Virus record (IMG/VR): IMGVR_UViG_3300022752_000155
Coordinates: 1-40,688 of that record
DNA from: a virus
Direction: 5' to 3' (one strand)
DNA length: 40,688 nucleotides
This document shows positions 31,335 to 40,392 of the stretch, piece by piece. The position numbers and the translations under genes were made by a program. The first letter of the stretch is position 1; every line of letters begins with the position of its first letter. Below the pieces are notes generated by a model. It was not told the DNA's origin and ran no database searches. It was given only the letters and a program-made list of their open reading frames with translations.

Positions 31335-32279
31335 CTACCAAGTACCAGCTCTTCTTGCTTCAAATGCAGCTTTTAAATTCCAAACTCCATTAGCTACAGC
31401 TCCACCAGCTCCAGGTATATATACTCCAACAAATCCAGAACCACCACTAGCGCCTGATCCACCACCACCTCCTCCACCTGTATTAGTTATTCCAGGTTGA
31501 CCACTACCACCCGGCCAGTTTCCTTGTCCTCCTCCTCCAGTACCTCCTGGCGCTCCTCCTGGTCCTTCTTGTCTTCCACCACCACCTCCTGAAAAATAAC
31601 CAACTTCTGGTGCACGTGGTGCAGGATAAGGTGGATAAAAAGGATTTCCAGATGTAGCTCCAAATGTTGGAATTGCACTAGTTCCAGAACCACCACTCAT
31701 AGTAACTCCAGGACCTCCACCCGCTCCTGATGCTGAAGCTCCACCACCACCTCCTCCATTTGTATAAGTTGATGCATCTGTAGAACTAGCTCCTCCAGGA
31801 TTTCCTTGTGAAGGTGTTGTAGCTGGTGTATTTCCGGCTCCTCCAGGAGCAACAGCTGTTGGTGTATTTCCACAAGCTCCTCCTCCAGAACCTCCAGATC
31901 CTCCCGGTGTAGGTGCTCCTGTTATTCTTGCTCCTCCTCCACCACCATTTGATGTAAGAGGTGTTGCTGAACCAAATATTGAATTACTTCCAGAAGATCC
32001 ACTAGTTGGTCCACCACCTGGACCTCCTGCTCCACCTGCTCCAACTGTTACTGGAACAGCACTTGCTGGAATAGGATGACTTGTTATTAATCTATATCCT
32101 CCTGCTCCACCTCCACCACCAATATCTCCACCTCCTCCTCCACCTGCTACAACTAATACAGTTCCAGTAGTTGCTCCAATTGGACTTGTAAATGTTCCTG
32201 GTGCAGTAAATGCTTGTTTTAAATCTCCTAAATATGTACTATTATATACACCTATAATTCCACCATTAAAATTACCCAT
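31335..32279 (-). CDS. Glycine-rich tail adhesin (314 aa)
   Basis: Starts with an entry strand (FTAPGTFTSPIGATTGTVLVVAGGGGGG), then about 200 residues of Gly-rich (up to six G in a row), aromatic-spaced sequence, as in the Gly-rich domain of tail-tip adhesins. The C-terminus is AVANGVWNLKAAFEARRAGTW, with a W..L....A...GTW motif also found in the 541-aa protein. The GC-rich CCTCC pattern on the plus strand stands out from the AT-rich genome. Probably the receptor-binding tip. Confidence 0.82.
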   Translation of the reverse strand: MGNFNGGIIGVYNSTYLGDLKQAFTAPGTFTSPIGATTGTVLVVAGGGGGGDIGGGGGAGGYRLITSHPIPASAVPVTVGAGGAGGPGGGPTSGSSGSNSIFGSATPLTSNGGGGGARITGAPTPGGSGGSGGGACGNTPTAVAPGGAGNTPATTPSQGNPGGASSTDASTYTNGGGGGGASASGAGGGPGVTMSGGSGTSAIPTFGATSGNPFYPPYPAPRAPEVGYFSGGGGGRQEGPGGAPGGTGGGGQGNWPGGSGQPGITNTGGGGGGGSGASGGSGFVGVYIPGAGGAVANGVWNLKAAFEARRAGTW

Positions 32280-32280
32280 A

Positions 32281-32781
32281 TTAACTCCAATCCTCTATAG
32301 ATCCATTTTCAATCCATTTTAACTCATTTGAATCCCAAGTAAAGCATCTATCTTTTAATCTACCTATCCATTGTGATGTAGACTCTTTCCAAGCTATTAT
32401 ATAAATTGTTGTATTTAAATCAAATATTTTTGTATTAGGTTCTTTTATAGGTGCTTCCCAAAGAAAATTAGAATTTAATACCCAATTGGAATATGGTCTT
32501 TCAGGTATAAAAACATCATTTATTAAATCATAAGTATACCCAACTCCAGCATATTTTTTTCTAAAATTATGATTGTAAGAAGTTTGTTTCCAATAAGTTT
32601 CTGGATAAGTTTTCCATCCTTTATATTCTTTTAAGTATTCATCATTAGGATGAAAAGAAGCTACCCATTTTTCTGCTTCTACAGACAAATCACCGCCATG
32701 AGCATTAACATCATTATTACTAACAACAATAACTCTTATAACTTCATTGTTATCTTTTCTTATTTCAGCAAAATGAGCCAT
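32281..32781 (-). CDS. MAHFA-family virion protein, copy 3 of 3 (166 aa)
   Basis: MAHFAEIRKDNNEVIRVIVVSN (start chosen at the family start; seven codons upstream are shared with the previous gene). Shared with the two upstream genes: a HGGDLSVEAEK segment, WKQTSYN, F(R)KKYAGVGYTYD, FIPERPY and a WEAPI tail. From memory this family is typical of marine cyanophages and pelagic phages near fibre genes. Likely a fibre or fibre-tip component. Confidence 0.78.
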   Translation of the reverse strand: MAHFAEIRKDNNEVIRVIVVSNNDVNAHGGDLSVEAEKWVASFHPNDEYLKEYKGWKTYPETYWKQTSYNHNFRKKYAGVGYTYDLINDVFIPERPYSNWVLNSNFLWEAPIKEPNTKIFDLNTTIYIIAWKESTSQWIGRLKDRCFTWDSNELKWIENGSIEDWS

Positions 32782-33266
32782 TATAATTGAACCTCCTCCC
32801 ATTGAGAATTACTTGGATTCCAGACATAATTTGTTCTAGGTTTTGGATCTTCAATTCTAAATCGTAACCATCTTTGATTTTCTTCATCCCACCATTGAGA
32901 AAATTCTTTTGTATTATTTGGTAATAACGGATTTGCTGGTTCAGCGATTGGTGCTGACCAAGAACCATCCGCATTTAAAGTAAATGATGGAAAAGGTTTT
33001 GGGTTTATAAATATATTTTTAATAGGGTCATAAGTTCCACCAACTCCTGCAAATGAACCTCTAAAATTTTTATTCATAGATGTTTGTTTCCAAGATACTC
33101 CAGGTTTACCGGTATGTGAATTTTCAGCAGTTGTATGTGGAGTTGTTGAAACAAATTTTTCTGCTTCTATAGATAAATCTCCGCCATGAAGATCAATAAT
33201 ATTATTAGCAAATACTAATACTTGTAAAACATTATTATCTGAATCTAGTTCTGCAAAGTGTGCCAT
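32781..33266 (-). CDS. MAHFA-family virion protein, copy 2 of 3 (161 aa)
   Basis: MAHFAELDSDNNVLQVLVFANN, HGGDLSIEAEK, WKQTSMNKNFRGSFAGVGGTYD, FINPKPFPSFTLN and WSAPIAEP follow the same plan as its neighbours, then an extra Trp-rich C-terminus (QWWDEENQRWLRF). Begins two bases before the stop of the 132-aa gene. Tandem duplication with divergence. Confidence 0.78.
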   Translation of the reverse strand: MAHFAELDSDNNVLQVLVFANNIIDLHGGDLSIEAEKFVSTTPHTTAENSHTGKPGVSWKQTSMNKNFRGSFAGVGGTYDPIKNIFINPKPFPSFTLNADGSWSAPIAEPANPLLPNNTKEFSQWWDEENQRWLRFRIEDPKPRTNYVWNPSNSQWEEVQL

Positions 33267-33267
33267 A

Positions 33268-33666
33268 TTAATATTCGTTTATTAAATCCCAAGTTTTATT
33301 TGTTTCATTCCAAAGATATTTTTTACTATCATTTGGGTATGCAATTGGTGATTCCCAAATACATGTATTTTCATTTAATATCCAAGAATCAAATGGTTTA
33401 GGTGCTATAAAAGCATCTCTATTTATATCATAAATAAAACCTACTCCAGCATGATTTTTTCTAAAAGGAGTTCCACCTAATTTATGAGTATTTGAAAATG
33501 TATTATATGAACTTTGTTTCCAAATAGTATTTTTACCAAATATTCCTTTTAAAAAAGAGATACCTTTATTTTCTGATTCAATACCATTTTCTAATAATTC
33601 ATTATTATTAACAACTACTACTCTTTCAACAATATTATCAGAATTTAATTTTGCAAATGATGCCAT
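33268..33666 (-). CDS. MAHFA-family virion protein, copy 1 of 3 (132 aa)
   Basis: MASFAKLNSDNIVERVVVVNN, WKQSSYN, FRKNHAGVGFIYD, FIAPKPFDSWILNENT and WESPIAYP match the family and have fewer insertions than copies 2 and 3, with no HGGDL segment. It follows the 541-aa glycine-rich protein gene by a few bases. Closest of the three to the cyanophage form as I recall it. Confidence 0.78.
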   Translation of the reverse strand: MASFAKLNSDNIVERVVVVNNNELLENGIESENKGISFLKGIFGKNTIWKQSSYNTFSNTHKLGGTPFRKNHAGVGFIYDINRDAFIAPKPFDSWILNENTCIWESPIAYPNDSKKYLWNETNKTWDLINEY

Positions 33667-33670
33667 AATT

Positions 33671-35296
33671 TTATACCGTGTAAGTTCCTGTTCCAGTAAA
33701 TGTAATAATAGTATTAGATCCCGATGTTGTAGTTGTAGGTGATCCTGTTACTTGACCGCTATATTTAGCAGTAGGTACACTTAAAATAATAACTCCTTTA
33801 CCACCATTACCTCCATTACCTCCTCCACCTGATCCAGTGTTAGCAGTGCCTGATACTCCTCCTGTATATCCAGGTGCATTTCCTCCAGCACCTCCTCCAC
33901 CAGGTCCTCCTGAACCAACAGGTTTTCCAGGATCAGCAGCTCCACCTCCTCCTCCAGCATAGGTTACTGAAGAACCAGTTATTGAAGAAGCTGTTCCATT
34001 TCCACCATTTCCACCAGATGCAGTTCCTCCAGAAATACTTGTTCCTGCTGAAGACGAACCTCCTCCTCCAGCACAAGCATAGTTAGGAGCATTAGTTGAA
34101 GTCGTACTTCCTCCAGGATTTCCTTGACTTGGCGATGTACTTGGAGTGTTTCCTGATCCTCCAGGAAAAGTTCCATTTCCAGCACCTCCACCTGATCCTC
34201 CGGATGCTGCATTATTATTATTACCATTACCTCCTAATCCACCACCAGTAGAAGTTATTGTTGTTAAACTCGCTGGAGCAGCAATAGAACTAGGACTTCC
34301 TGATGCACCTGATCCACCATCTCCTACTGTAGCTGTAATTATTGTTCCAACTGCAAGTGTTTGTGTAGAAGTTCTAAATCCACCGGCTCCACCTCCTCCA
34401 CCGTTTGCAATTCCTCCACTTCCTCCACCTGCCACTACTAAGAAATCTATTGCATAAGGTGGTGGTGTAACCCATGTTCCATTTTTTTTATAATTATATG
34501 CGTCATTTAGTGACCATACTCCAGAAGCGACTGTTGGTCCTCCACCATTTTCTGAAATAATAACTACGCCAGGTCCTCCGGCTGAATATAAACTTCCGTA
34601 ACCTTTGTTTTGTCTAGGTGCTGGTGCTGGTGCTGGTGTATAAACATCTATTCCGTATGGGTTATTTCCATCGGTAGGTGTTCCAGGATACCCTTCTCCA
34701 TTTCCACCAATTGCATAAACTACAGCTGATCCACTTATAGAACTAGAAGATCCATTTCCAGGTGTTGATCCTCCAATTGGTCCTACTCCACCTGCAGATC
34801 CTGCTCCACCTCCTCCTCCAGATGGTTCTCCTGGTCCTCCAGGTCCTCCTGGGTTTCCTTCTCCAGGTGTTCCTGATCCTGCAGCAGGTGTACTTGATGG
34901 ATAGCCATCTCCTCCTCCACCTCCAGATCCTCCTGGCGCTCCAGCTTGTCCTCTAGCAACTCCTCTACCTCCACCTGATGTTGAAACTGGTGTTGGTCCT
35001 GAAATACTTGATGGTGATCCATTAACTCCTGAACTATCTCCTCCTCCAGCTCCAACTGTTACTGAAATAGATGTACCACCTGTTACAGGTTGAGTTCCAG
35101 TTTTAAGTCCACCTGCTCCTGTTCCACCATTTCCAATTCCTGTAGGATTACTTCCACCTCCACCTGCAACAATTAAATAACTAAATGAGGTAGACGCTGG
35201 GTTAAAAGAAAAAGCAGGATTACTACTTGTAATAGTAGTTATATTCGGTAATTGTGTTGGGTTATTAACTGGACCGATAATTCCGCCATTTGCCAT
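33671..35296 (-). CDS. Glycine-rich tail adhesin with two tandem modules (541 aa)
   Basis: Two units: entry strands FSYLIVAGGGGSNPTG (about 38) and IDFLVVAGGGSGGIAN (about 283), each followed by a long glycine-rich stretch. The first ends in SGVWSLNDAYNYKKNGTW, the W-motif found at the end of the 314-aa protein; the second ends in KGVIILSVP and a beta end (ITFTGTGTYTV). It looks like a fusion or duplication of the 314-aa type. Likely a receptor-binding or tail-tip protein. Confidence 0.82.
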   Translation of the reverse strand: MANGGIIGPVNNPTQLPNITTITSSNPAFSFNPASTSFSYLIVAGGGGSNPTGIGNGGTGAGGLKTGTQPVTGGTSISVTVGAGGGDSSGVNGSPSSISGPTPVSTSGGGRGVARGQAGAPGGSGGGGGDGYPSSTPAAGSGTPGEGNPGGPGGPGEPSGGGGGAGSAGGVGPIGGSTPGNGSSSSISGSAVVYAIGGNGEGYPGTPTDGNNPYGIDVYTPAPAPAPRQNKGYGSLYSAGGPGVVIISENGGGPTVASGVWSLNDAYNYKKNGTWVTPPPYAIDFLVVAGGGSGGIANGGGGGAGGFRTSTQTLAVGTIITATVGDGGSGASGSPSSIAAPASLTTITSTGGGLGGNGNNNNAASGGSGGGAGNGTFPGGSGNTPSTSPSQGNPGGSTTSTNAPNYACAGGGGSSSAGTSISGGTASGGNGGNGTASSITGSSVTYAGGGGGAADPGKPVGSGGPGGGGAGGNAPGYTGGVSGTANTGSGGGGNGGNGGKGVIILSVPTAKYSGQVTGSPTTTTSGSNTIITFTGTGTYTV

Positions 35297-35311
35297 AGCT
35301 TGAATCTCCGG

Positions 35312-35686
35312 TTAACTTATATCTTCGTAACTGATAGTAACTTGTAATCCACTATTAGCACTAGCTCCACCAATGATAGATTGATTTTCCATTAGATAGA
35401 AAGAAGAACTTTTATCAATTAAATTTAATGATGCACTAGAAGGAATAGAGATTACGTTTGCAAATGCAAATGATGATCCTGCTGTTCCATTAGCTGCTGT
35501 ATGATATTGACAAGTTAAATTAACAGCTGCTGAAGTAATGTTAGCTACTAAAACTGAATTTACTTTATAAACTTTTCCTGAAGCTGTAGCATTTGCAAGT
35601 AACACGTTTGTAAGTGTAGTTGTTAATGCAAAGCCGGTTGTATTACCGTATATCGAGTTTACTGATACTATATTTGGATTTGCCAT
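35312..35686 (-). CDS. Beta-rich virion protein (124 aa)
   Basis: MANPNIVSVNSIYGNTTGFAL, then many Ala/Thr/Asn strands (KVYKVNSVLVANITSAAVNLTCQYHTA) and an end SGLQVTISYEDIS. From memory, small marine phage structural proteins begin with ANPNIV.V..IYGNT. It resembles the 112-aa protein at 27085 in plan. Probably a fibre-associated unit. Confidence 0.7.
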   Translation of the reverse strand: MANPNIVSVNSIYGNTTGFALTTTLTNVLLANATASGKVYKVNSVLVANITSAAVNLTCQYHTAANGTAGSSFAFANVISIPSSASLNLIDKSSSFYLMENQSIIGGASANSGLQVTISYEDIS

Positions 35687-35710
35687 ATTTTTTACTCCTT
35701 GTTATTAATA

Positions 35711-36688
35711 CTAAAAAACTAATGATATTGCAATAGCTTTTCCAACAGTAGCATATGGATAAAACCCTAATGTTCCTGAGCCATTTGTACCAATACCTTG
35801 GCCGTTTGTACCATCAGCTGATGGTAAACTTAAAGTATAGCTTGCTGAAACTGTTCCAGGAGCTCTTAAAGCTACATATTCCCCACCTGATGTGTCTTGG
35901 AATCTAATAGCAGCTTGAGATAAAATATTAGCTGTGCTTGACATTACAAGGTTTGTAACTGTTGCATTAGTAGATATTAAATTTACAGAAGTTACTGTTC
36001 CAGAAAGAGTTAAATTAGCACCTACAAAATTTGTAGCTGTTACTGTTCCAGAAACTGTTACATTTGTTGCAACTACTGTTGCAGCTGTTGCTGTTCCAGA
36101 AACTGTAACTGATGCTCCAACTAATGTAGCACCATAAACTGTACTTGATACAGTTACCGATGGTACTGCTAAAGATGTTCCATCAAATGTAAATACTGTT
36201 GATCCAGCAAAAGATCCTGAAGAATTATATTGAACGTTAGTAGTTGTTCCACCTGGATTATTTACTTGATCCGTTGGTAAAGCTGTTATTACAGAAGTTA
36301 CACTTGGATTTACAATAACAATATTTTTAGATCCTGTTGCAATAGAAACTGTTGTAGAACCACCAGAAGAAATAACTGCAGTCGCTCCTGAATTATTTAT
36401 AATATAATAATCTTTTTCAATATTAGGAACTGTAATTGTAACTGTTGTTGCAGATAATGAACCAGATAAAATAATTGTTTTATTTCTACCTGCTTCATCA
36501 GTAAATGTTGTTGAAGATGAATTTGTTGTAAAAGCTAGAGTTGTAGAACCTGTTACAGTTAAATTATAAACACCTGAAATAGCATTATCAATATCTTGTA
36601 GGTTAACGTTTGTGATTGAACCCCATGTACCTGAGTTTTCACCAGTTGCCTGAAGATTTAAACCTAAATTACTAAACGTACTTGCCAT
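35711..36688 (-). CDS. Tail-fibre-type protein (325 aa)
   Basis: Starts MASTFSNLGLNLQATGENSGTWG and then NLQDIDNAISGVYNLT, a fibre N-terminal domain seen in marine phages (binds the tail). The middle is beta (TTFTDEAGRNKTIILSG) and residues 165-260 repeat VTVSGT(A/V)TA units; the end is ADGTNGQGIGTNGSGTLGFY. AAAGGA lies before the ATG. Confidence 0.8.
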   Translation of the reverse strand: MASTFSNLGLNLQATGENSGTWGSITNVNLQDIDNAISGVYNLTVTGSTTLAFTTNSSSTTFTDEAGRNKTIILSGSLSATTVTITVPNIEKDYYIINNSGATAVISSGGSTTVSIATGSKNIVIVNPSVTSVITALPTDQVNNPGGTTTNVQYNSSGSFAGSTVFTFDGTSLAVPSVTVSSTVYGATLVGASVTVSGTATAATVVATNVTVSGTVTATNFVGANLTLSGTVTSVNLISTNATVTNLVMSSTANILSQAAIRFQDTSGGEYVALRAPGTVSASYTLSLPSADGTNGQGIGTNGSGTLGFYPYATVGKAIAISLVF

Positions 36689-36725
36689 ATTAAATCCTTT
36701 TTATCATTTTTTTAAAGTTTTGTCA

Positions 36726-37757
36726 TCATGGTATTTGTACCCATGTTTGACCCGTATTAGGGGTTATAGCAGACCAACTTTGACCTGTTGTTGGATTAAT
36801 ATTAGACCAACTTTGACCTGTTGTTGGATCTATTATTGCCCAAGCATAGACAATAGGATTTCCAGCAGATAAAGTCAATTCATTTCCTGAAGGTAATACA
36901 ACATTTTGTGTTGAGATTGTTAAATTACCTACTCCTATATTTACTTGATTTCCGGTAACTTTATAAGCTACTTCAATTCCAACAGTTCCAGTTTGAACAG
37001 TTACACTAGAACCAGTAGCTGTTACTCTTACTCCTAAAGATAAAGTAGGATCACCTGTTGATATATTAACTTGAGATCCTGTTGTAGTTACATAATTTTT
37101 ACCCACAACAGTTGCATTTCCAACTTGAGTTGTAACACTTGAACCTGTAGCAGTAACAATTGTAGGAAGAGCTATAACAACAGTTCCAGTTCCAATTTGT
37201 ACACCATTTCCAGTTACAGATATTTTTTGATCTAATTTAAATGTAACTGTTCCAGTAGTTGAAGTTAATTCATTTCCAACTACAGCTTCAGTAAATCCTT
37301 TTGCAGATATACTTGGATTTTGAACTAAAAATTCTAATAAATTTGTAGAAGCATTTGCACCTGCACTTGCAAGTACAGTTGCATTATTTAAAGTTAATGT
37401 AAGTTGATTTCCAGTTGTAGTTACATTTGCTTTTCCAGCAAATGTTAATGTACCAGTAGAAATTCCAAGTTCAGCAGAAGATAAAACTACATTTGCAGAA
37501 GCTTTTACAATTATAGGATCAACTGCACCACCCCATTCATCTACACCCCAAGCATCAAATCCCCAAGGTTGAGTTTGTGGAGCATTTACAGTTAATAATA
37601 AATTTTGATCGGGAGCATCATCATTCCAACCTGATGATCCAAAAGTAGATCTTCCCCATCCGCTTTGAACACCTACGTATACAGTTACATCTGTACCTAC
37701 GCCTCCCCAATTATAGAGACCCCAAGTATTAGCACCCCATGAAGTATTAGTAGCCAT
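36726..37757 (-). CDS. Repeat-rich tail protein (343 aa)
   Basis: N-terminus MATNTSWGANTWGLYNWGG and FDAWGVDEWGG are Trp-Gly rich. Residues 95-280 are Val/Thr/Gly beta repeats. The last 35 residues are three 11-residue units (PTTGQSW-S-I-P/D type) ending TGQTWVQIP. Such WGxxxWG starts belong to marine phage tail or fibre proteins. Position next to the adaptor side suggests tail shaft or fibre. Confidence 0.72.
   Translation of the reverse strand: MATNTSWGANTWGLYNWGGVGTDVTVYVGVQSGWGRSTFGSSGWNDDAPDQNLLLTVNAPQTQPWGFDAWGVDEWGGAVDPIIVKASANVVLSSAELGISTGTLTFAGKANVTTTGNQLTLTLNNATVLASAGANASTNLLEFLVQNPSISAKGFTEAVVGNELTSTTGTVTFKLDQKISVTGNGVQIGTGTVVIALPTIVTATGSSVTTQVGNATVVGKNYVTTTGSQVNISTGDPTLSLGVRVTATGSSVTVQTGTVGIEVAYKVTGNQVNIGVGNLTISTQNVVLPSGNELTLSAGNPIVYAWAIIDPTTGQSWSNINPTTGQSWSAITPNTGQTWVQIP
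36771..36829. repeat. Two 26-bp direct repeats, period 33 bp
   Basis: The 26 bases at 36771-36796 recur identically at 36804-36829, coding for two of the 11-residue C-terminal units in the 343-aa tail protein; the third unit is diverged. A recent in-frame duplication. Confidence 0.8.
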
Positions 37758-37778
37758 AAATTTCCTATGGCAAAATTA

Positions 37779-38201
37779 CTAAGAGATTCTTAGAACCGCA
37801 CTTGTTGAGTTAGCTGTTGGGAACTGAATAGTAAAGTCGCCGTTTGTTGAAGTTTTACTACCACCAAAATCTAAAACAACAACTGCTTTATTAGATTGAG
37901 TGCTGTTATAAATTAAACAGCAAGAAGCTGTTAATGTTGCAGTAGAAAAAGTTGCATTATTAAAACTAACAAAAGAAATATTTTGAGCAACTGTCACTGT
38001 AGAATTAACTAATGTAGTTCCACCTGCAGAATATCCAGTACCGCTTGCTTCGTTAGTTGTAATGTAATTTGTAGTTCCTGTAGAGAAGCCACTTACAGTT
38101 GTGTAAAGTGCTAATTTAAAAGTATTACCTGCACTTGTTGAAAAATTGTGTGTTGCTAAGAAAAGTTCTTGTTTAAAACTATCTGGTACTATATTTGCCA
38201 T
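37779..38201 (-). CDS. Tail protein, conserved type (140 aa)
   Basis: MANIVPDSFKQELFLATHNF, TFKLALYTT, EASGTGYSAGGTTLVN, ISFVSFNNATFSTATLTASCCLIYN and VLDFGGSK are family-like landmarks of a small beta-rich phage tail protein from memory. The C-terminus is FTIQFPTANSTSAVLRIS. Between the connector-side gene (222 aa) and the Trp-Gly protein. Its exact part of the tail is unknown. Confidence 0.76.
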   Translation of the reverse strand: MANIVPDSFKQELFLATHNFSTSAGNTFKLALYTTVSGFSTGTTNYITTNEASGTGYSAGGTTLVNSTVTVAQNISFVSFNNATFSTATLTASCCLIYNSTQSNKAVVVLDFGGSKTSTNGDFTIQFPTANSTSAVLRIS

Positions 38202-38213
38202 ATTAACTCCTTA

Positions 38214-38882
38214 TTAACCTTGTTGTTGTCCTTGAGGAAGAATACGAACTTCACCATCAAGGTACTCGTCTCTTCTTCTTCTACCAATTTGCTCAACACC
38301 AAAGGATTGTTTAGCCTGCTGATATGATTGTTCATATTGAGCTATCATATTATCAGGCCCTTTGATATATTTATATGTTTCTACCAGAGAACCATATAAA
38401 AGTAAATCCTGAGCGTATACAGATACATAACTTGTACTTGTAGTACTAGATGTAATAGTAGCAGGTTGTTTATAATATGCAATATTTATTATATAAGAAG
38501 AATTTGGGGTTGGAGCTACAAACCAAGTAGTCTCATTCCAAGTAGCATAATATTTAGGTTCTGCAAAATAAGTACTAGAATTAGGGGTTGGACTATATTC
38601 AGCTAAATAAGAGCTATCTTTTTCTAATAAATTAGAAACAGCTCCACCTGAATCAATCATTTCTACATATCTAATATTTCTAAGTCCTGATGGTACAGAA
38701 ATAGTAGAAGTGCCTGAAATAGTTACAGCTGAAGCATATAACTTATAAGCATCAATATTAATTTCTCTGTAAATTCTATTTTCAGTATTTTGAACAATAA
38801 CAGCAACAGTTGAATCTGATAACATGTTATCAGATAACTCTGAATAGTTTCTAATTTGATCTCTTAGTTCTCCGTAATTCAT
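38214..38882 (-). CDS. Head-tail connector/tail adaptor protein (222 aa)
   Basis: Starts MNYGELRDQIRNYSELSDNM, has DSTVAVIVQNTENRIYREIN and IRYVEMIDSGG, then YYKQPATI and a helical C-terminus (DLLLYGSLVETYKYIKGPDN). The plan (helical head, beta core, C-terminal helix with LLYGSLVE.Y) fits phage adaptor proteins placed next to the gp4-like protein. Assigned by family resemblance and order. Confidence 0.75.
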   Translation of the reverse strand: MNYGELRDQIRNYSELSDNMLSDSTVAVIVQNTENRIYREINIDAYKLYASAVTISGTSTISVPSGLRNIRYVEMIDSGGAVSNLLEKDSSYLAEYSPTPNSSTYFAEPKYYATWNETTWFVAPTPNSSYIINIAYYKQPATITSSTTSTSYVSVYAQDLLLYGSLVETYKYIKGPDNMIAQYEQSYQQAKQSFGVEQIGRRRRDEYLDGEVRILPQGQQQG

Positions 38883-38883
38883 A

Positions 38884-39654
38884 TTATATAGTCTGTGCTG
38901 TTACAGACCCTCCTCCAATAACACCATTAATTATAGCAGTTCCTGATGATGCATTAAAGCTATAATTATTAGCATTGATAACTGTAATACTATATCCAGT
39001 TGTAGTTGCAAGTGCTGCAGTAGTAAATCCAGAACTAGAATTAAAATTATTTAAAGCATTAACATTAGAAAACACAACTGTATTTCCTGTAGCTCTTCTA
39101 TGATTTGGTTGATTAACTCTAATTGTAGAACTTCCAATAGAAATTACAAAAGGATTTTCTGGTAAAGCAACAGCAGCTGGTCCTATTGTAATATTTGTGC
39201 CACCAAAGAATCCAGTAGCATTTGCTGTAGTTGATAAATTAAAACTATAATCATTTGTATTAACAGATGTAATTGTAAATCCTTTTGTAGTAGTTAATGC
39301 AGTTGCACTAAAACCATTTGCTCCTAATACATTTGTAAATATAACTGTGCTTCCTAATTTAGTACCATGTCCCGGGTCGCTAACAACGAGAGTCGAGCTG
39401 CCTGTGACAGAATATAAAGGGTTATTTCCTAATGCTACAATAACTGCTGGTTCAACTCTATCAGGTCTAGCATTTTGTAAACCTTGAGGATCGTTACCTG
39501 GAACTTTAGGTTCTAATTGAGGATGTTTAGGTTCATATTCAGATACATGTACAAAAGATCCATTCCATTCTGTAACCATGTCAATGTATTTAAATCTTTG
39601 TCCTGATCTATCAGATACTGCCCAGGATTTCTTTCCTGATGAATAGGTTGTCAT
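38884..39654 (-). CDS. Virion protein with tandem beta domains (256 aa)
   Basis: After a basic N-terminus (SYSSGKKSWAVSDRSGQRFKYIDM-like; residues 1-30), two homologous beta domains lie at about 75-155 and 162-245: each has GSST(L/I), VxF(T/S)NV, ALTTT.G(F/Y)(T/S)IT, N(D/N)YSFN and a closing GG. The same domain type is in the N-terminal part of the gp10-like stem protein. Starts overlapping the gp4-like stop. Possibly a neck or tail-tube component. Confidence 0.72.
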   Translation of the reverse strand: MTTYSSGKKSWAVSDRSGQRFKYIDMVTEWNGSFVHVSEYEPKHPQLEPKVPGNDPQGLQNARPDRVEPAVIVALGNNPLYSVTGSSTLVVSDPGHGTKLGSTVIFTNVLGANGFSATALTTTKGFTITSVNTNDYSFNLSTTANATGFFGGTNITIGPAAVALPENPFVISIGSSTIRVNQPNHRRATGNTVVFSNVNALNNFNSSSGFTTAALATTTGYSITVINANNYSFNASSGTAIINGVIGGGSVTAQTI

Positions 39655-40385
39655 TATAGTCCATCTCCAAAATAAGTTTTAGGGGAAATGAATAAAGAAG
39701 TTCTTTGACCATCTTCTAATAAAGCTCTTTGTAAATCATCTTCATAGAACATTCTTAATTGTTCTGTTCTCTGAGGTGCATGTTTAATACTTAAATAATA
39801 AGCCATACCAGAAGTTAAAGCTGGTAAAAATCTAAATACAACGTCTGGTGTATTTGTATAAGCACCCGCATCTTCTAATCTAGCTAAATAATAAAATCTA
39901 AATTGATAATCACTTGGATTAGCTGAATTTGAATAATTTGATCCTGCAGTTAAATATAAAAATATACTTGGACTGTATGTTCTTTGAACATAGTATTGAG
40001 AAGGTGTTCCTTGAGATAATTTATTAGGTAAAGCCGCATATGCAGATCTATCTATTTTAGTAAGTGAAATATCTACAGGAGAAGCAGGTACTGTGTTATT
40101 TCTAACATAAGCTTCTAATACATCATTTATATCTTGAGGATAATTAGTAGTATCAGCTGTGTAATTATATTCTGCTTGTCCTAAAACTAATGGAACAGTT
40201 GCTAGTTTTACTTTCCATAAATGTACACCTCTATTATCTAATTCTGATAATAATAAATTTAATGATCTTCTTGCTGATCTTAAATGATATCCACTTCTAC
40301 TTCCGTCAATACCTATACGTTCATAAGCTTCTTGAAAAAGCTCATCTATATCCAGATTAAATGAAGTAGTTCCGGATGTAGTCAT
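39654..40385 (-). CDS. P22 gp4/T7 gp11-like head-tail adaptor (243 aa)
   Basis: FNLDIDELFQEAYERIG (N-terminal helix), SARRSLNLLLSELDNRGVHLW (about 38-58), LVLGQAEYNYTAD (beta), and YEDDLQRALLEDGQRTS near the end are standard for the podovirus adaptor, a protein that binds below the portal. Full length. The next upstream genes, expected to be portal and capsid, lie past the right edge. Confidence 0.85.
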   Translation of the reverse strand: MTTSGTTSFNLDIDELFQEAYERIGIDGSRSGYHLRSARRSLNLLLSELDNRGVHLWKVKLATVPLVLGQAEYNYTADTTNYPQDINDVLEAYVRNNTVPASPVDISLTKIDRSAYAALPNKLSQGTPSQYYVQRTYSPSIFLYLTAGSNYSNSANPSDYQFRFYYLARLEDAGAYTNTPDVVFRFLPALTSGMAYYLSIKHAPQRTEQLRMFYEDDLQRALLEDGQRTSLFISPKTYFGDGL

Positions 40386-40392
40386 TGTTATA

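Noticed and set aside
31487-31696. Minus-strand ORF in the glycine-rich gene
   Set aside because: Repetitive GGN codons give long shadow frames in all registers (also at 33979-34227 and 34783-35055, and plus-strand ORFs at 33874, 34146 and 34762). Val/Glu/Leu repeats only mirror the Gly repeats.
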